64,000 nt of DNA from a bacterium (GTDB taxonomy: Bacteria > Armatimonadota > Abditibacteriia > Abditibacteriales > Abditibacteriaceae), in contig SDZD01000011.1 of NCBI GenBank assembly GCA_004172935.1, forward strand, positions 1 to 64,000. The letters run 5' to 3'. The notes beneath the pieces are model-generated. The model did no database searches and had not been told where the DNA came from. It worked only from the letters and a program-made list of their open reading frames with translations. This document shows positions 8,155 through 18,116 of this stretch, in pieces (the stretch's first letter is position 1; every line of letters begins with the position of its first letter). The translations under genes and the position numbers were made by a program.

Positions 8155-9612
8155 ATGCCTCGTTTTCTGGTTCCCATATCACTTTTAGGCGCCCTGTTCG
8201 TCGCTTCCAGCGCAGCGCCCATCCACGCGGCGCCCACTCCATTCAAAAGCGCTCCCCTGTTCAGCCCCACCGACATCTCTTTCCGCACACTTCCCAACGG
8301 AGTGCGCGCCATCGTGAAACGGGCACCAGGCTCCCCGACCCTTTCCATTCAGGTCTGGGTACGCGCAGGCAGTCGTTACGAGTCCGATAAAGAAAGCGGC
8401 ATCGCCCACTTGCTCGAAACCTGCTGCGTGACTGCTTCCAAAAATCAGCCCGCAAAGGAAACGGGCGAAGGCGGTTTGGCGGGTGCGATTCGTAAGGTAG
8501 GTGGCGACGCAGGGGCACTCACCTCACGCGATTCAACCTTCTTCTCGGCCACTGTCGCTCCCCAGTTCGCTCCCGAAGCGATGCGCGCCCTCGCCGACAG
8601 CATCATGCGCCCCGACTTAAGCGAAGATGCTGTCGACGATGCAAAGTTGGAAGTTTCCGACGACTTAGCGCGCCGTTCTCTCGATCCGGTGGCCTCCGCC
8701 TCCGATTTGGCCTACGCTACCGCCTACTCTCGCCACCCCTATCGGCGCTCGGCATGGGGCGATGATGAAATCGTCGCTTCCATCCCCATCGCCAAAGTAC
8801 GCGACCACCACAAAAAATTCTATGTGGGAGCCAACATGTCGGTCGTTATCGTCGGCGATATTACCTTCGAGGCAGCCCAGGAACTCATCCGCCAGAATTT
8901 CGCCACCCTACCCGCCGGCACAGCGGCAGTTCGCACACTGCCACCCGATGGGCCGCTCAAAGATCGCGAGGCATTTCGCCGTGCGACTCTGATGCGCGAT
9001 GCAGTCGCTCTCGCATGGCGCTCCAGTTCTGTCGCAACCCCACGCGACGTGGTGGCAATGGACACCCTGCTCGCGCTGTGGCGCGAGGGCATCGACCCAA
9101 GTATGCGCCAGAAACTGATTCGTGGCGGTCCCGACTCAACCGATAACCCGCCGTTGGCCTCCTCCTACGAAGTCGATTACCTCACCCAACGCGACGCGGG
9201 CCTGTTCCTCATCACACTCGCGGGTACAAGCGACAAAGAAAAAGCGATCAAAGCCGTGACCGATGAAGTTGAGCGCGCCCGTAAAGGTGGCCTGACCGCT
9301 ACCGAAGTGGCGCACGCCAAGCAGCTGCTGCGTTCGCAGTACATCCAACAAGCCGAGAACGCCGCTGGTCAGGCCGGTTCACTCGGCTTCTACGACATGA
9401 TTTCGTCGTATGAGTTCGCAGTCAACTACCTGTCGCTATGCAATTCGGTCACAGCCGCCGATTTGCAACGGGTCGCTCAAAAATACTTCGCGCCCAATGC
9501 ATTGGTTCGCGTCGAACTCGATCCCATTAAGGGCCAGCGCGAACGTCCCGAAGTCCCGCGCCCCGGCGATCCCAACATCATCACTGCGTCCTTCAAAGGC
9601 CAACACTCCTAA
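8155..9612 (+). CDS. M16 family peptidase-like secreted protein with degenerate zinc motif (HLLET)
   Basis: Signal peptide MPRFLVPISLLGALFVASSAAPIHA; LPNGVRAIVKR...VWVRAGSRYE...GIAHLLETCC; M16-like downstream pattern. ATG at 8155 is the likely start of the 7735 ORF. Confidence 0.87.
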   Translation: MPRFLVPISLLGALFVASSAAPIHAAPTPFKSAPLFSPTDISFRTLPNGVRAIVKRAPGSPTLSIQVWVRAGSRYESDKESGIAHLLETCCVTASKNQPAKETGEGGLAGAIRKVGGDAGALTSRDSTFFSATVAPQFAPEAMRALADSIMRPDLSEDAVDDAKLEVSDDLARRSLDPVASASDLAYATAYSRHPYRRSAWGDDEIVASIPIAKVRDHHKKFYVGANMSVVIVGDITFEAAQELIRQNFATLPAGTAAVRTLPPDGPLKDREAFRRATLMRDAVALAWRSSSVATPRDVVAMDTLLALWREGIDPSMRQKLIRGGPDSTDNPPLASSYEVDYLTQRDAGLFLITLAGTSDKEKAIKAVTDEVERARKGGLTATEVAHAKQLLRSQYIQQAENAAGQAGSLGFYDMISSYEFAVNYLSLCNSVTAADLQRVAQKYFAPNALVRVELDPIKGQRERPEVPRPGDPNIITASFKGQHS

Positions 9613-9639
9613 TTAGCCGCTCCTCAAGCGTTCATTTTT

Positions 9640-10998
9640 ATGAAATCTATTTATCTTTGCAGCGCTCTACTCGCGTCCACGACAGTTGCAATGGCGGCTC
9701 CAACCACTCCTCCCGTTCAAACCATCTCGAATTTGGAGCGTGTGGAAACCCTGCCCAACGGCCTGAAATTCGTTTCCACTATCGACCGCATCGCGCCGCG
9801 CGTATCGCTTTCGCTTCAGGTGCGCGTGGGAGCCAGCGACGAAAACGCTCAAAACGCCGGGTGGCGCCGACTGTATGCGGGCACAGTAGGGCGTAGTGTT
9901 CCCACAACAAAAACCAACACGGTCAAAACCAGCGATGGCTTTGGTATAGCGCGGCTGGCCGAACGCTTCGGCGGCAATGCGGGCATTTCTGTGGGCGACG
10001 ACCTCATCGAATTTTGGGCAACGGGCGACTCCCAAAACGCTCGCCAGATGTTGTCGCTACTCATCGACATGTGGAAGTCGCCCAGCCTGAGCGACGCCGA
10101 CATCACGGCTACCCGCGCCAGCCTCGCCAGCCAAATCGACGCGCAAGACCTCGACCTCGCCGAACTGACTAGCGCCGCACTACGCAATCAGGAGTTCGTC
10201 AACGAACGCGGCGAACCGGTTTCCTACGGCCTCAGCGAAGTCGGCACCACTACCTCGCTCGAAAAACTGACAGCAACGCGCGTGCGCGAACTCGCTAAGC
10301 GGGTCGCGTCCTCGCCCGCGACACTGTGCGCGGTGGGCGATGTCGATAACGCCGCTTTGCGCTCTTTGCTCGTGGCCCAACCAGCCGCGACGGTTGTGCC
10401 AGCTGTAGCGCCCAAATTTGCGCCCATCAAAACCGGGAAGCCCCCGTTCGTAGTGCGCGATGTCCCCACCCAAACGGCGTGGGTCTTCATCTCCTACCCG
10501 CTCGGCCACGTCTCGGCGGAAGATGCTCCTGCACTGCGCGTTTTGAGCGCCTCTCTTGGCGACATCGCTGAGGCTCGTCTCACCAAGCGTTTGCTGGGCG
10601 GCGCCCTCGTCGATGGCGCCCCTTCGGCGCTGTCACTTTCCAGCCAATTCGTCTTCCGTCGCGATGGCAGCGAATTGCTGCTTTCGGCTCAGACATCGGC
10701 GTCGCGCGTGGAACGGGTGAAAAACGCCCTCATCGAAGAAGTTTCCAAACTCAAGAACGCGCCGCTCACAGCGAAAGAGTTCGAAGCTGCACGCACCTTA
10801 GCGCGCGGCGATTGGGCGCTGTCTCGCCAATCCATGCGCGACCGTGCTTTTCTAGTCGGCCAAAGCACCGCTCTTGGCGGCGCGCCCGATGGGACATGGC
10901 CCGCACGCTTGGCCACACTAACTCCACAGAAGACTCAAGCCACAGCGCGCCGCCTCTTTGGCTCGTATGCTCTTGCGCTTGTGATGCCACGTTCTTAA
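9640..10998 (+). CDS. M16 family peptidase-like secreted protein lacking HXXEH
   Basis: Signal peptide; LPNGLKFVSTIDRIAPRVSLSLQVRVGASDEN, tandem with preceding M16-like gene; no HXXEH present. Confidence 0.8.
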   Translation: MKSIYLCSALLASTTVAMAAPTTPPVQTISNLERVETLPNGLKFVSTIDRIAPRVSLSLQVRVGASDENAQNAGWRRLYAGTVGRSVPTTKTNTVKTSDGFGIARLAERFGGNAGISVGDDLIEFWATGDSQNARQMLSLLIDMWKSPSLSDADITATRASLASQIDAQDLDLAELTSAALRNQEFVNERGEPVSYGLSEVGTTTSLEKLTATRVRELAKRVASSPATLCAVGDVDNAALRSLLVAQPAATVVPAVAPKFAPIKTGKPPFVVRDVPTQTAWVFISYPLGHVSAEDAPALRVLSASLGDIAEARLTKRLLGGALVDGAPSALSLSSQFVFRRDGSELLLSAQTSASRVERVKNALIEEVSKLKNAPLTAKEFEAARTLARGDWALSRQSMRDRAFLVGQSTALGGAPDGTWPARLATLTPQKTQATARRLFGSYALALVMPRS

Positions 10999-11031
10999 GG
11001 CTTCTATTCGAACCACGAATGCTACACAACC

Positions 11032-11067
11032 AAAAGGAGGCGCTTTTCTGACAGAGCGCCTCCTTTT
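11032..11067 (+). terminator. Rho-independent terminator-like hairpin
   Basis: aaaaggaggcgct / agcgcctcctttt (13-bp arms) just after the M16 pair. Confidence 0.85.
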
Positions 11068-11106
11068 AATTCTTCGGGATTAAGGTCCACTTTTTAAACT
11101 GCTTGC

Positions 11107-11982
11107 GTGAATTCCTCATCTAATTTAGTCAATGCCGGTTTTTCCGTGCGCGGAGGTGAAAGCGACTCGATTGGCGACTCTGTACGCGAAATATGGCGTT
11201 ACCGCGCCCTCATACTCGAACTGGTGCGCCGCGACCTTAAAGTGCGCTATAAGAACCGCGTCGGGGGCGTATTGTGGAGCCTTTTTCCGCCACTAATGCA
11301 GGTGCTGACCATCACTTTGATGGTCAAGTTCTTCCTGACACAAATCTCCAACTATTCCGCCTATTTGATGGCGGTTATGTTCTTGTGGCAGTTCTTCCAG
11401 AATACGGTGCTTGATGCGTCACAATCAATGATTGTTAACGCCCCGCTCGCTCGCAAAATTTATTTTCCGCGCGGGGTTTTGCCACTCGTCACTCTGATTT
11501 CCAATGTTCTCCACTTTGGCGTCGCGTTTCTCTTTGTCATTGTTTATCTACTCGTTCTCAATCACGGACATCTGACACTTCCGCGCCTGTTCTGGATTGC
11601 TCCCTTTTGCGTGATGGGACTGGGTATGTTCGGTTTAGGGTTGGGCTATTTGCTGGCTTACTTGACGACTCTGTACGACGACATCAAATTCCTGTCGGTG
11701 ACTTTTCTGGGGTTATTCTTCTACCTTGTGCCGGTGCTTTATCCCATTGAGAGGGTTGCAGCACACGCCGGTATCTATCCCTTCTATATGTTGAATCCTG
11801 CCGCTGTATGGCTGGTCTGTTTTCAGCGCGCGCTGCTGCCTCCACTCGTAATCGAGGGAGTTGCTCCAGTGGCTTTTCCGCTCGAATGGTTGGGCTTGGC
11901 GACATTAGCCAGCATCATCACTCTTATTGTGGGCTTTTACATCTTCGAACGTTCCAAGTGGTCAATGATGGAGCGCCTATAA
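11107..11982 (+). CDS. ABC-2 type polysaccharide/O-antigen export permease (Wzm-like)
   Basis: IWRYRALILELVRRDLKVRYKNRVGGVLWSLFPPLMQVL, six-TM ABC-2 permease; GTG start. Confidence 0.92.
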   Translation: MNSSSNLVNAGFSVRGGESDSIGDSVREIWRYRALILELVRRDLKVRYKNRVGGVLWSLFPPLMQVLTITLMVKFFLTQISNYSAYLMAVMFLWQFFQNTVLDASQSMIVNAPLARKIYFPRGVLPLVTLISNVLHFGVAFLFVIVYLLVLNHGHLTLPRLFWIAPFCVMGLGMFGLGLGYLLAYLTTLYDDIKFLSVTFLGLFFYLVPVLYPIERVAAHAGIYPFYMLNPAAVWLVCFQRALLPPLVIEGVAPVAFPLEWLGLATLASIITLIVGFYIFERSKWSMMERL

Positions 11983-12752
11983 TGGAACGCAACGGTCAAC
12001 CTCTGGCGATTGAACTCGAAAATGTAACCAAAGAGTTCATCATTATTAAACGTGAACAAAGCGTGAAATCGGCCATAGTCTCGAACTTAAGACGCCTGTT
12101 GATGTGGCAACCTGTAACCAAAGAACGACTGCGGGCATTAGAAGATGTCTCTTTTGGCATTCCTAGAGGCCAGACAGTGGGTGTGGTCGGAGGCAACGGG
12201 CAAGGCAAATCGACACTACTTTCGCTGTTAGCACGCATCTATCGCCCCACTTCCGGCACTATCACCGTACGCGGGCGTATCGCCTCGTTGCTGGAACTAG
12301 AGGCTGGCTTCCAGCCCGAATTCACTGGCTACGAGAATATCTACCTCAACGGCGTCATTATGGGACTGACGCACAGCGAATTAGATACACGCATAGACGA
12401 CATCGCCGCATTCGCTGGAATCAAAGATCAACTCAGCCAACAAGTCAAACATTACTCATCGGGCATGAAAGCCCGACTGGGCTTTGCTATCGCGGCCCAC
12501 GTCGAACCAGATGTATTATTGGTCGATGAAGTGTTGGCAGTAGGAGATGCCGAATTTCAGGAGCGTTGTTTCCAGAAAATCGAGGAGTTCAAGCGAGATG
12601 GGGTCACGATTTTCGTGGTCTCTCACGACATACACGCGCTACGCCGCGTGTGCGACCGCGTGCTTTGGATTGAATCACATCAAATCAAGATGGACGGCGA
12701 AGCAAAAAGTGTTCTCGACGCCTACGAGGCCAACTCCGCCGTCAGCGTGTGA
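11982..12752 (+). CDS. Polysaccharide ABC transporter ATP-binding protein (Wzt-like)
   Basis: VGGNGQGKSTLLSLLARIYRPTSG Walker A, YSSGMKARLGFAIA signature, LLVDEVLAVGD; TAATG overlap with the permease. Confidence 0.95.
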   Translation: MERNGQPLAIELENVTKEFIIIKREQSVKSAIVSNLRRLLMWQPVTKERLRALEDVSFGIPRGQTVGVVGGNGQGKSTLLSLLARIYRPTSGTITVRGRIASLLELEAGFQPEFTGYENIYLNGVIMGLTHSELDTRIDDIAAFAGIKDQLSQQVKHYSSGMKARLGFAIAAHVEPDVLLVDEVLAVGDAEFQERCFQKIEEFKRDGVTIFVVSHDIHALRRVCDRVLWIESHQIKMDGEAKSVLDAYEANSAVSV

Positions 12753-12753
12753 C

Positions 12754-14307
12754 CTATTTGGTCATACGCTCGGCGGCAACCGACTCTACGACTCGAAACA
12801 GGCGCTCGGCGTCGACGGGCTTAGCCAGAAACTCCTGAAATCCGGCTTCGCGGGCGCGGTCACGCTCGCCAGGAAAAGCGAAGCCTGTAATGGCGATAGC
12901 GGCAATGGGAAGCTGACGGTCGTGAATGATCTGCAATAGATCATAACCGTCATTATCGGGCATACCAATGTCGCACAGCGCGATATGTGGACGCCATGCC
13001 GTCAGTTTCTCGACAGCCTCGTTCACATTCGCCGCTATTTGTACCTGGGCACCGCGTCGCGATAGCGTCAGGCGCAGCCACTCGCGCGCCTCAAGCTGGT
13101 CATCGACACACAACACTTTCAGGCGCGCCCAATCGAGCGCATCCGGTTCAGTTGCCTCTTCTGGAGCCAGACATTCGCCCTTCGACAACGGCAATTCTGC
13201 GCGGAATGTCGTGCCCTGCCCTGCCCCTTCGCTCGAAACGCTAACTCGCCCGCCGTGCAACTCGACAACGTTTTTAACAATCGCGAGTCCCAACCCCAGC
13301 CCGCCATGTCGGCGCGTGGTCGAGCCATCGGCTTGGCGGAAACGGTCGAAGACATGTGGTATGAAGTCGGCGGCGATACCGACACCTTCATCGCTCACTT
13401 CCAGAATCGCCCATTCTTCTCCTCCGGTTTGTACGGAGAAAGTTTTGATGGTCACAGTCCCATCTTCGGGCGAGAACTTGATGGCGTTGGAAATCAGGTT
13501 CCACGTCACCTGTTGCAAACGCATGGGGTCGCCGCACACGCGCGACGGCGTAATCAGTTGTAAGTCGAGATTGACGCCCTTGGCGGCAGCAGAGGGCGTC
13601 ACAGCCTCGGCAGCGGTTTTAACAACCGAACTCAGATCGAGTTCGACAGTTTCCAGACGAAAATTGCCCGCCACGATGCGCGAGACATCGAGCAGGTCTT
13701 CGATGAGTTGGGCCTGTGTCTTGGCGTTACGCTCGATAACGACAAGAGCCTGGTCAATGGTATCTTTGTCCAGTTGGTTGGTGCGCAACAAACTCGTCCA
13801 GCCCATGATGGCGTTGAGAGGGGTGCGCAGTTCGTGAGACAGCGTCGCCAGAAACTCGTCTTTGGCGCGGTTGGCCGCTTCGGCTTCGGCCTGACGGATG
13901 TGCGCGCGCTCCAGTTCGAGTCGCGTCGTCTCGTTTTTCTTGCGCTCGATGGCATAGCGAATCGAGCGTTCGAGAAGCGAAGGGTCGGTTGCGTCTTTGC
14001 GAAGATAATCCGCCGCGCCGCGCTGAATGGCCTCGAAGGCCACTTCTTCATCCGCAAGACCCGTCAAAACGATGACGGGCATTTTGGGCGCCCAGCTTTG
14101 CACTTTCTCGAAGTTTCCCAACCCTTGCCCATCGGGAACGCTCAAATCAACCAAAGCCACGTCGAATTCTTGCTCAAGAAGCACCTCCTGGGCGCCAGCA
14201 AGCGTCTCCACGTGCGTAATCTCAGGAAGCGCAACGGGGAGTTCTTCGAGTGCAGCTTCAACTAAAAGCGCATCGGTCGGATTGTCTTCTAAAAGCAACA
14301 GGCGCAT
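12754..14307 (-). CDS. Hybrid sensor histidine kinase: REC-HisKA-HATPase-REC
   Basis: LLLLEDNPTDALLVEAALEE (REC), DEFLATLSHELRTPLNAIMGW (HisKA), GLGLGLAIVKNVVELHGG (HATPase), VLCVDDQLEAREWLRLTL (REC). Confidence 0.95.
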   Translation of the reverse strand: MRLLLLEDNPTDALLVEAALEELPVALPEITHVETLAGAQEVLLEQEFDVALVDLSVPDGQGLGNFEKVQSWAPKMPVIVLTGLADEEVAFEAIQRGAADYLRKDATDPSLLERSIRYAIERKKNETTRLELERAHIRQAEAEAANRAKDEFLATLSHELRTPLNAIMGWTSLLRTNQLDKDTIDQALVVIERNAKTQAQLIEDLLDVSRIVAGNFRLETVELDLSSVVKTAAEAVTPSAAAKGVNLDLQLITPSRVCGDPMRLQQVTWNLISNAIKFSPEDGTVTIKTFSVQTGGEEWAILEVSDEGVGIAADFIPHVFDRFRQADGSTTRRHGGLGLGLAIVKNVVELHGGRVSVSSEGAGQGTTFRAELPLSKGECLAPEEATEPDALDWARLKVLCVDDQLEAREWLRLTLSRRGAQVQIAANVNEAVEKLTAWRPHIALCDIGMPDNDGYDLLQIIHDRQLPIAAIAITGFAFPGERDRAREAGFQEFLAKPVDAERLFRVVESVAAERMTK

Positions 14308-14331
14308 GAAGGAAGCGACGGGACCTTTCTC

Positions 14332-14802
14332 TTAATCAGAGGTTGGAAGCGAAACCACAGAAAACCAGAACGTTTCGATAGCGCGCACTACATAAGTGAA
14401 CTGCTCAAAATCGACTGGTTTAGACACGTAGCAATTCGCATGTAGACCATAAGCACGCAGAATATCTTCTTCCGCTTTGCTGGTAGTTAATACGACGACT
14501 GGGATGCGTTTAAGTTCAGGATCGGCTTTAATTTCCGACAGCACTTCACGTCCATCTTTACGCGGCAGGTTTAGGTCCAACAGAATCAAATCAGGTCGGA
14601 TGGCGTCCTGATAGGGCGGTTGGCGCCGCAGAAAGTCGAGCGCCTCTACACCGTCAGAAACAACGTGCAATTTGTTGAGCACCTTGGCATGTTCCAACGC
14701 CTCTTGAGCCAACAACACATCGGTGGGCGAATCCTCGACAAGCAAAATATCCACGGGTTTAATAATCGTCTCCTTACCACTTAAAAAGCGGGATGTTCTC
14801 AT
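14332..14802 (-). CDS. Single-domain response regulator (Rcp1-like)
   Basis: [21 protein letters not shown]...[23 protein letters not shown]...[13 protein letters not shown]...[12 protein letters not shown]. Confidence 0.93.
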   Translation of the reverse strand: MRTSRFLSGKETIIKPVDILLVEDSPTDVLLAQEALEHAKVLNKLHVVSDGVEALDFLRRQPPYQDAIRPDLILLDLNLPRKDGREVLSEIKADPELKRIPVVVLTTSKAEEDILRAYGLHANCYVSKPVDFEQFTYVVRAIETFWFSVVSLPTSD

Positions 14803-14845
14803 TGCGCAAATGGCGCACCGCTTTCTTCAACGCCTTAGTTTTCTC

Positions 14846-16453
14846 TCAAGAGACTATGTTTACGACTCCCCGTTCTACTTTTTCCACATTTATGTCAGTT
14901 TCTTCTAAACCTTGGGAATCATCTAAGACGCGCTCTTGAGGATCGGGGGCATTTTCTGGCAGATAAAACGAGAAAGTTGTGCCCTGACCGACCACACTTT
15001 CGACCCAGATGCGGCCTCCGTGGCGTTCGATAATTTTCTTCACAATCGCGAGGCCAATGCCTGTGCCGGGGTACTCGGTGCGCGTGTGGAGGCGCTGGAA
15101 CATCACGAAGATACGCTCGAAATATTGAGGCTCAATTCCCGGCCCTCGGTCGGTGATGGAAATAGTCCAGCCCTTGCTGGCTTCGCTATCATCCCACGGC
15201 AGACATTTAATTTCGACGTGAGGCGGCTTACCGCCACGAAACTTGATGGCGTTGGAGATGAGGTTTTGGAACACCTGTTCGAGTTGCCCGGAATCTCCGC
15301 GAATGGTGGGCAGCGGCACACGCTCGATTTGCGCCTGTGATTCGCTCACTGAAGCGCTGAGGTTTTGCAGCGCGCCATCGACAACTTTATCGAGCGAAAT
15401 ATCGGTGAATGGCTTTCCTTTGGTGCCAACGCGCGAATAAGCCAACAAATCGTGGATGAGGTTCTGCATTCGCTGGGCGCCATCGACGGCGTGACCAATG
15501 AATTGGTCGGCGCGCTCATCGAGCTTGCCTTCGTAGCGGCGCTTGAGCACCTGAACGCATCCGGCGACGGCTCGTAACGGCTCCTGCAAGTCGTGTGACG
15601 CTACGTAGGCGAACTGTTCCAGCTCCGTGTTCGATCTCTTCAAATCCGACACAACGCGCTGAAGTTTTTCTTCCGCCGAGCGGCGCTGTATGACCTCGGC
15701 CTCAAGCCCTTCTTTAGCTGTTTCCAACTGAGAGTTGCTGTTTTCGAGTTGGTCGTTCGATTCGCGCAAGCGGGCGTAGGCCGAACTTGATTCGCGCACG
15801 GCCCGCACCGAAACGATGGAGAGGAACAGCGTCAACAAAATAGAGAATGCGCTTCCTATCCACAATGTCGCTTCCGTGAGTCGGCGCCAACGGTCTTGAT
15901 CTGCTGTGCGGCCCCCTAACAGGGCTTTTTCAGTATCTTCGAAAGTTTTGAGAACGGATGTCACGCGCCCCAATGCGACCCGACGCCCTTTTGCAGAACC
16001 ACTTGTCTTCATAACTGCCTGTTCGAGCGAGTCGGAGGGGAGGCGAGAGGCAATTACTGGCTTGACGAGTTCGACGTACTTATCTTTTTCCTTATCGGCG
16101 TCCTGCAAGCGACGAAGCTGTTCGGGATTATCGGCAGCCAGACGCTGTAACTCTATTAGATGCTTGCGAAAAGCGACTTGAGCCTCTTCAAAAACCAACA
16201 GTTCGCTCTGGGTACCGTTGACGATGTAACCACGAACACCATTATCAATAGAAAACAGACTTTCTTCGAGTAACTGCGATTCGAGAAGCAGTTGATAGGT
16301 GTGTGCCTTCCAACCATCAGCTTCACCTAATCGGTGGAAATTCCACAACGCGAATGAAAGCAGGGCCAGCAAGACAAGCAACATCGCGGCAAACGAACGC
16401 ACTAAGTTTCGCGAGAGGGTATTCAGGGATGTCGAGGTGTTATTTTTAGGCAT
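14846..16453 (-). CDS. CHASE3-type membrane sensor histidine kinase
   Basis: LFSIDNGVRGYIVNGTQSELLVFEEAQ (CHASE3-like), QFAYVASHDLQEPLRAVAGCVQVL (HisKA), GTGIGLAIVKKIIERHGGRIWVES (HATPase). Confidence 0.93.
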   Translation of the reverse strand: MPKNNTSTSLNTLSRNLVRSFAAMLLVLLALLSFALWNFHRLGEADGWKAHTYQLLLESQLLEESLFSIDNGVRGYIVNGTQSELLVFEEAQVAFRKHLIELQRLAADNPEQLRRLQDADKEKDKYVELVKPVIASRLPSDSLEQAVMKTSGSAKGRRVALGRVTSVLKTFEDTEKALLGGRTADQDRWRRLTEATLWIGSAFSILLTLFLSIVSVRAVRESSSAYARLRESNDQLENSNSQLETAKEGLEAEVIQRRSAEEKLQRVVSDLKRSNTELEQFAYVASHDLQEPLRAVAGCVQVLKRRYEGKLDERADQFIGHAVDGAQRMQNLIHDLLAYSRVGTKGKPFTDISLDKVVDGALQNLSASVSESQAQIERVPLPTIRGDSGQLEQVFQNLISNAIKFRGGKPPHVEIKCLPWDDSEASKGWTISITDRGPGIEPQYFERIFVMFQRLHTRTEYPGTGIGLAIVKKIIERHGGRIWVESVVGQGTTFSFYLPENAPDPQERVLDDSQGLEETDINVEKVERGVVNIVS

Positions 16454-16538
16454 GAAGGCGCAGCCTTTACCAACCGTTAATTGGTCTTAAAGAGTATGAC
16501 CATAGACTGGAATTGCTTTTGTAACACAAGCACCCAGA

Positions 16539-18041
16539 TTGCGTGCCAAACTGAAAGCGATGAATTTTCTGGTATCCCTCACGGGACCACTCGAACTCCA
16601 AACACCCTGTTTGGTGCTTCCGGTGTGGAGCGAAGACGCATTGCCCGAAGCGGCAGCGGCATTCGATCAAAAGCTCAATGGTTTGCTTTCTGAAATCGTC
16701 GCCTCAGACGGCTTTGCGGCGGGATTAGGCGAGACTTGCGTGGTACACGCCAGCGGCGAAAATGCCTCGCGCCTGATCCTGCTCGGACTTGGCAAACGCG
16801 AGAACTTTTCGTTGGATCGCTTTCGCAAAGCACTCGTGAAGGGCGCCCGCGCCGTTCGCTCCCTCAAAAAGTCGAGCTTCGCGCTCACGATTCCCTCCGT
16901 CGAAACAGCGGCTCTAGCCGTTCTGGTTCAAAGCGCAGCCGAAGCCATCGAACTGGGCTTGATGCAGTACAACGACTTCAAGAGCGGTGAGAAGACCACC
17001 ATCGAAAGTGCGACTTTCTTGCTGACTGAAGGCTCCGATGTTGAAATCGCGGAATCTGCTCTCAGCAAGGCAGCAGCCCTTTGCAAAGCCAACGCACTCG
17101 CAAGAGGGTTAGTGAACACCCCTTCTAACCTGAAGAACCCCGCCTCGATTGCTGAGGCAGCCGTCGAAGTGGGCACAGAGACTGGCATTAGTGTTGAGGT
17201 TTGGGACGAAGTTAAGATTCAGGAAGAGAAAATGGGCGCTCTGTGGGGCGTTGGTATGGGTAGCGATTGCCCACCACGCTTCATCATGATGGAATACATC
17301 CCCGAAGGCACCGAGAACGATGCTCCCATCGCGCTTGTTGGCAAGGGTATGAGCTTCGATTCGGGCGGCTACTCCATCAAATCGGCGGGCGGCATGGAAG
17401 AAATGAAAGACGACATGGCGGGAGCTGCTGTCGTTATCGCCGCCATGAGCGCACTCAAAGCGCTTGGCGTCAAAAAGCGCGTTCTGGGCGTCGTGGCTTC
17501 TGCCGAGAACATGGTTTCGGGCAACGCACAGCGCCCCGGCGACATCGTGAAGGCTCGCAATGGCACCAGCATCGAAGTTTTGAACACCGACGCTGAAGGC
17601 CGTTTGATTTTGGCCGACGCTTTGAGCTGGACCAGCGAACAGAACCCATCAATCATCGTGGACTTCGCCACCCTGACGGGCGCCATTGGTGTTGCACTGG
17701 GCCAAGAAGGCGCGGGCTTATTCACCAACGACGATACGCTGGCTCAGGGTCTGGAAGCAGCGGGCATCGAAACAGGCGAGAAATTGTGGCGCTTCCCGAT
17801 GTGGGAAGAGTACAACGACTACATGAAGGGCAATGTTTCGGACTTGAAGAACATCAGCAACGCTCGTGGCGCTGGCTCGATTTCGGCAGCCGTGTTCTTG
17901 CGCCACTTCGTGCCTAAGACGACGCCCTGGGCACACCTCGACATCGCCGCCGTTTCGCATGTTCGCGATGCGCGTTTGATGACCGAATTTGGCGCCACCG
18001 GCTTTGGTGTGCGCTTGATTCTCGATTACCTGTTGGCATAA
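16539..18041 (+). CDS. pepA: Leucyl aminopeptidase (M17)
   Basis: ALVGKGMSFDSGGYSIKSAGGMEEMKDDMAGAA and NTDAEGRLILADAL signatures. ATG at 16560 is an alternative start. Confidence 0.97.
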   Translation: MRAKLKAMNFLVSLTGPLELQTPCLVLPVWSEDALPEAAAAFDQKLNGLLSEIVASDGFAAGLGETCVVHASGENASRLILLGLGKRENFSLDRFRKALVKGARAVRSLKKSSFALTIPSVETAALAVLVQSAAEAIELGLMQYNDFKSGEKTTIESATFLLTEGSDVEIAESALSKAAALCKANALARGLVNTPSNLKNPASIAEAAVEVGTETGISVEVWDEVKIQEEKMGALWGVGMGSDCPPRFIMMEYIPEGTENDAPIALVGKGMSFDSGGYSIKSAGGMEEMKDDMAGAAVVIAAMSALKALGVKKRVLGVVASAENMVSGNAQRPGDIVKARNGTSIEVLNTDAEGRLILADALSWTSEQNPSIIVDFATLTGAIGVALGQEGAGLFTNDDTLAQGLEAAGIETGEKLWRFPMWEEYNDYMKGNVSDLKNISNARGAGSISAAVFLRHFVPKTTPWAHLDIAAVSHVRDARLMTEFGATGFGVRLILDYLLA

Positions 18042-18065
18042 CATTCGTTTCGTCAGATAATTTCC

Positions 18066-18095
18066 AAGGGGCGGCCTCACAAGGTCGCCCCTTTT
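18066..18095 (+). terminator. Rho-independent terminator-like hairpin after pepA
   Basis: aaggggcggcct-cac-aaggtcgcccctttt. Confidence 0.8.
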
Positions 18096-18116
18096 GCGAT
18101 AATAACCCCTACTCCT

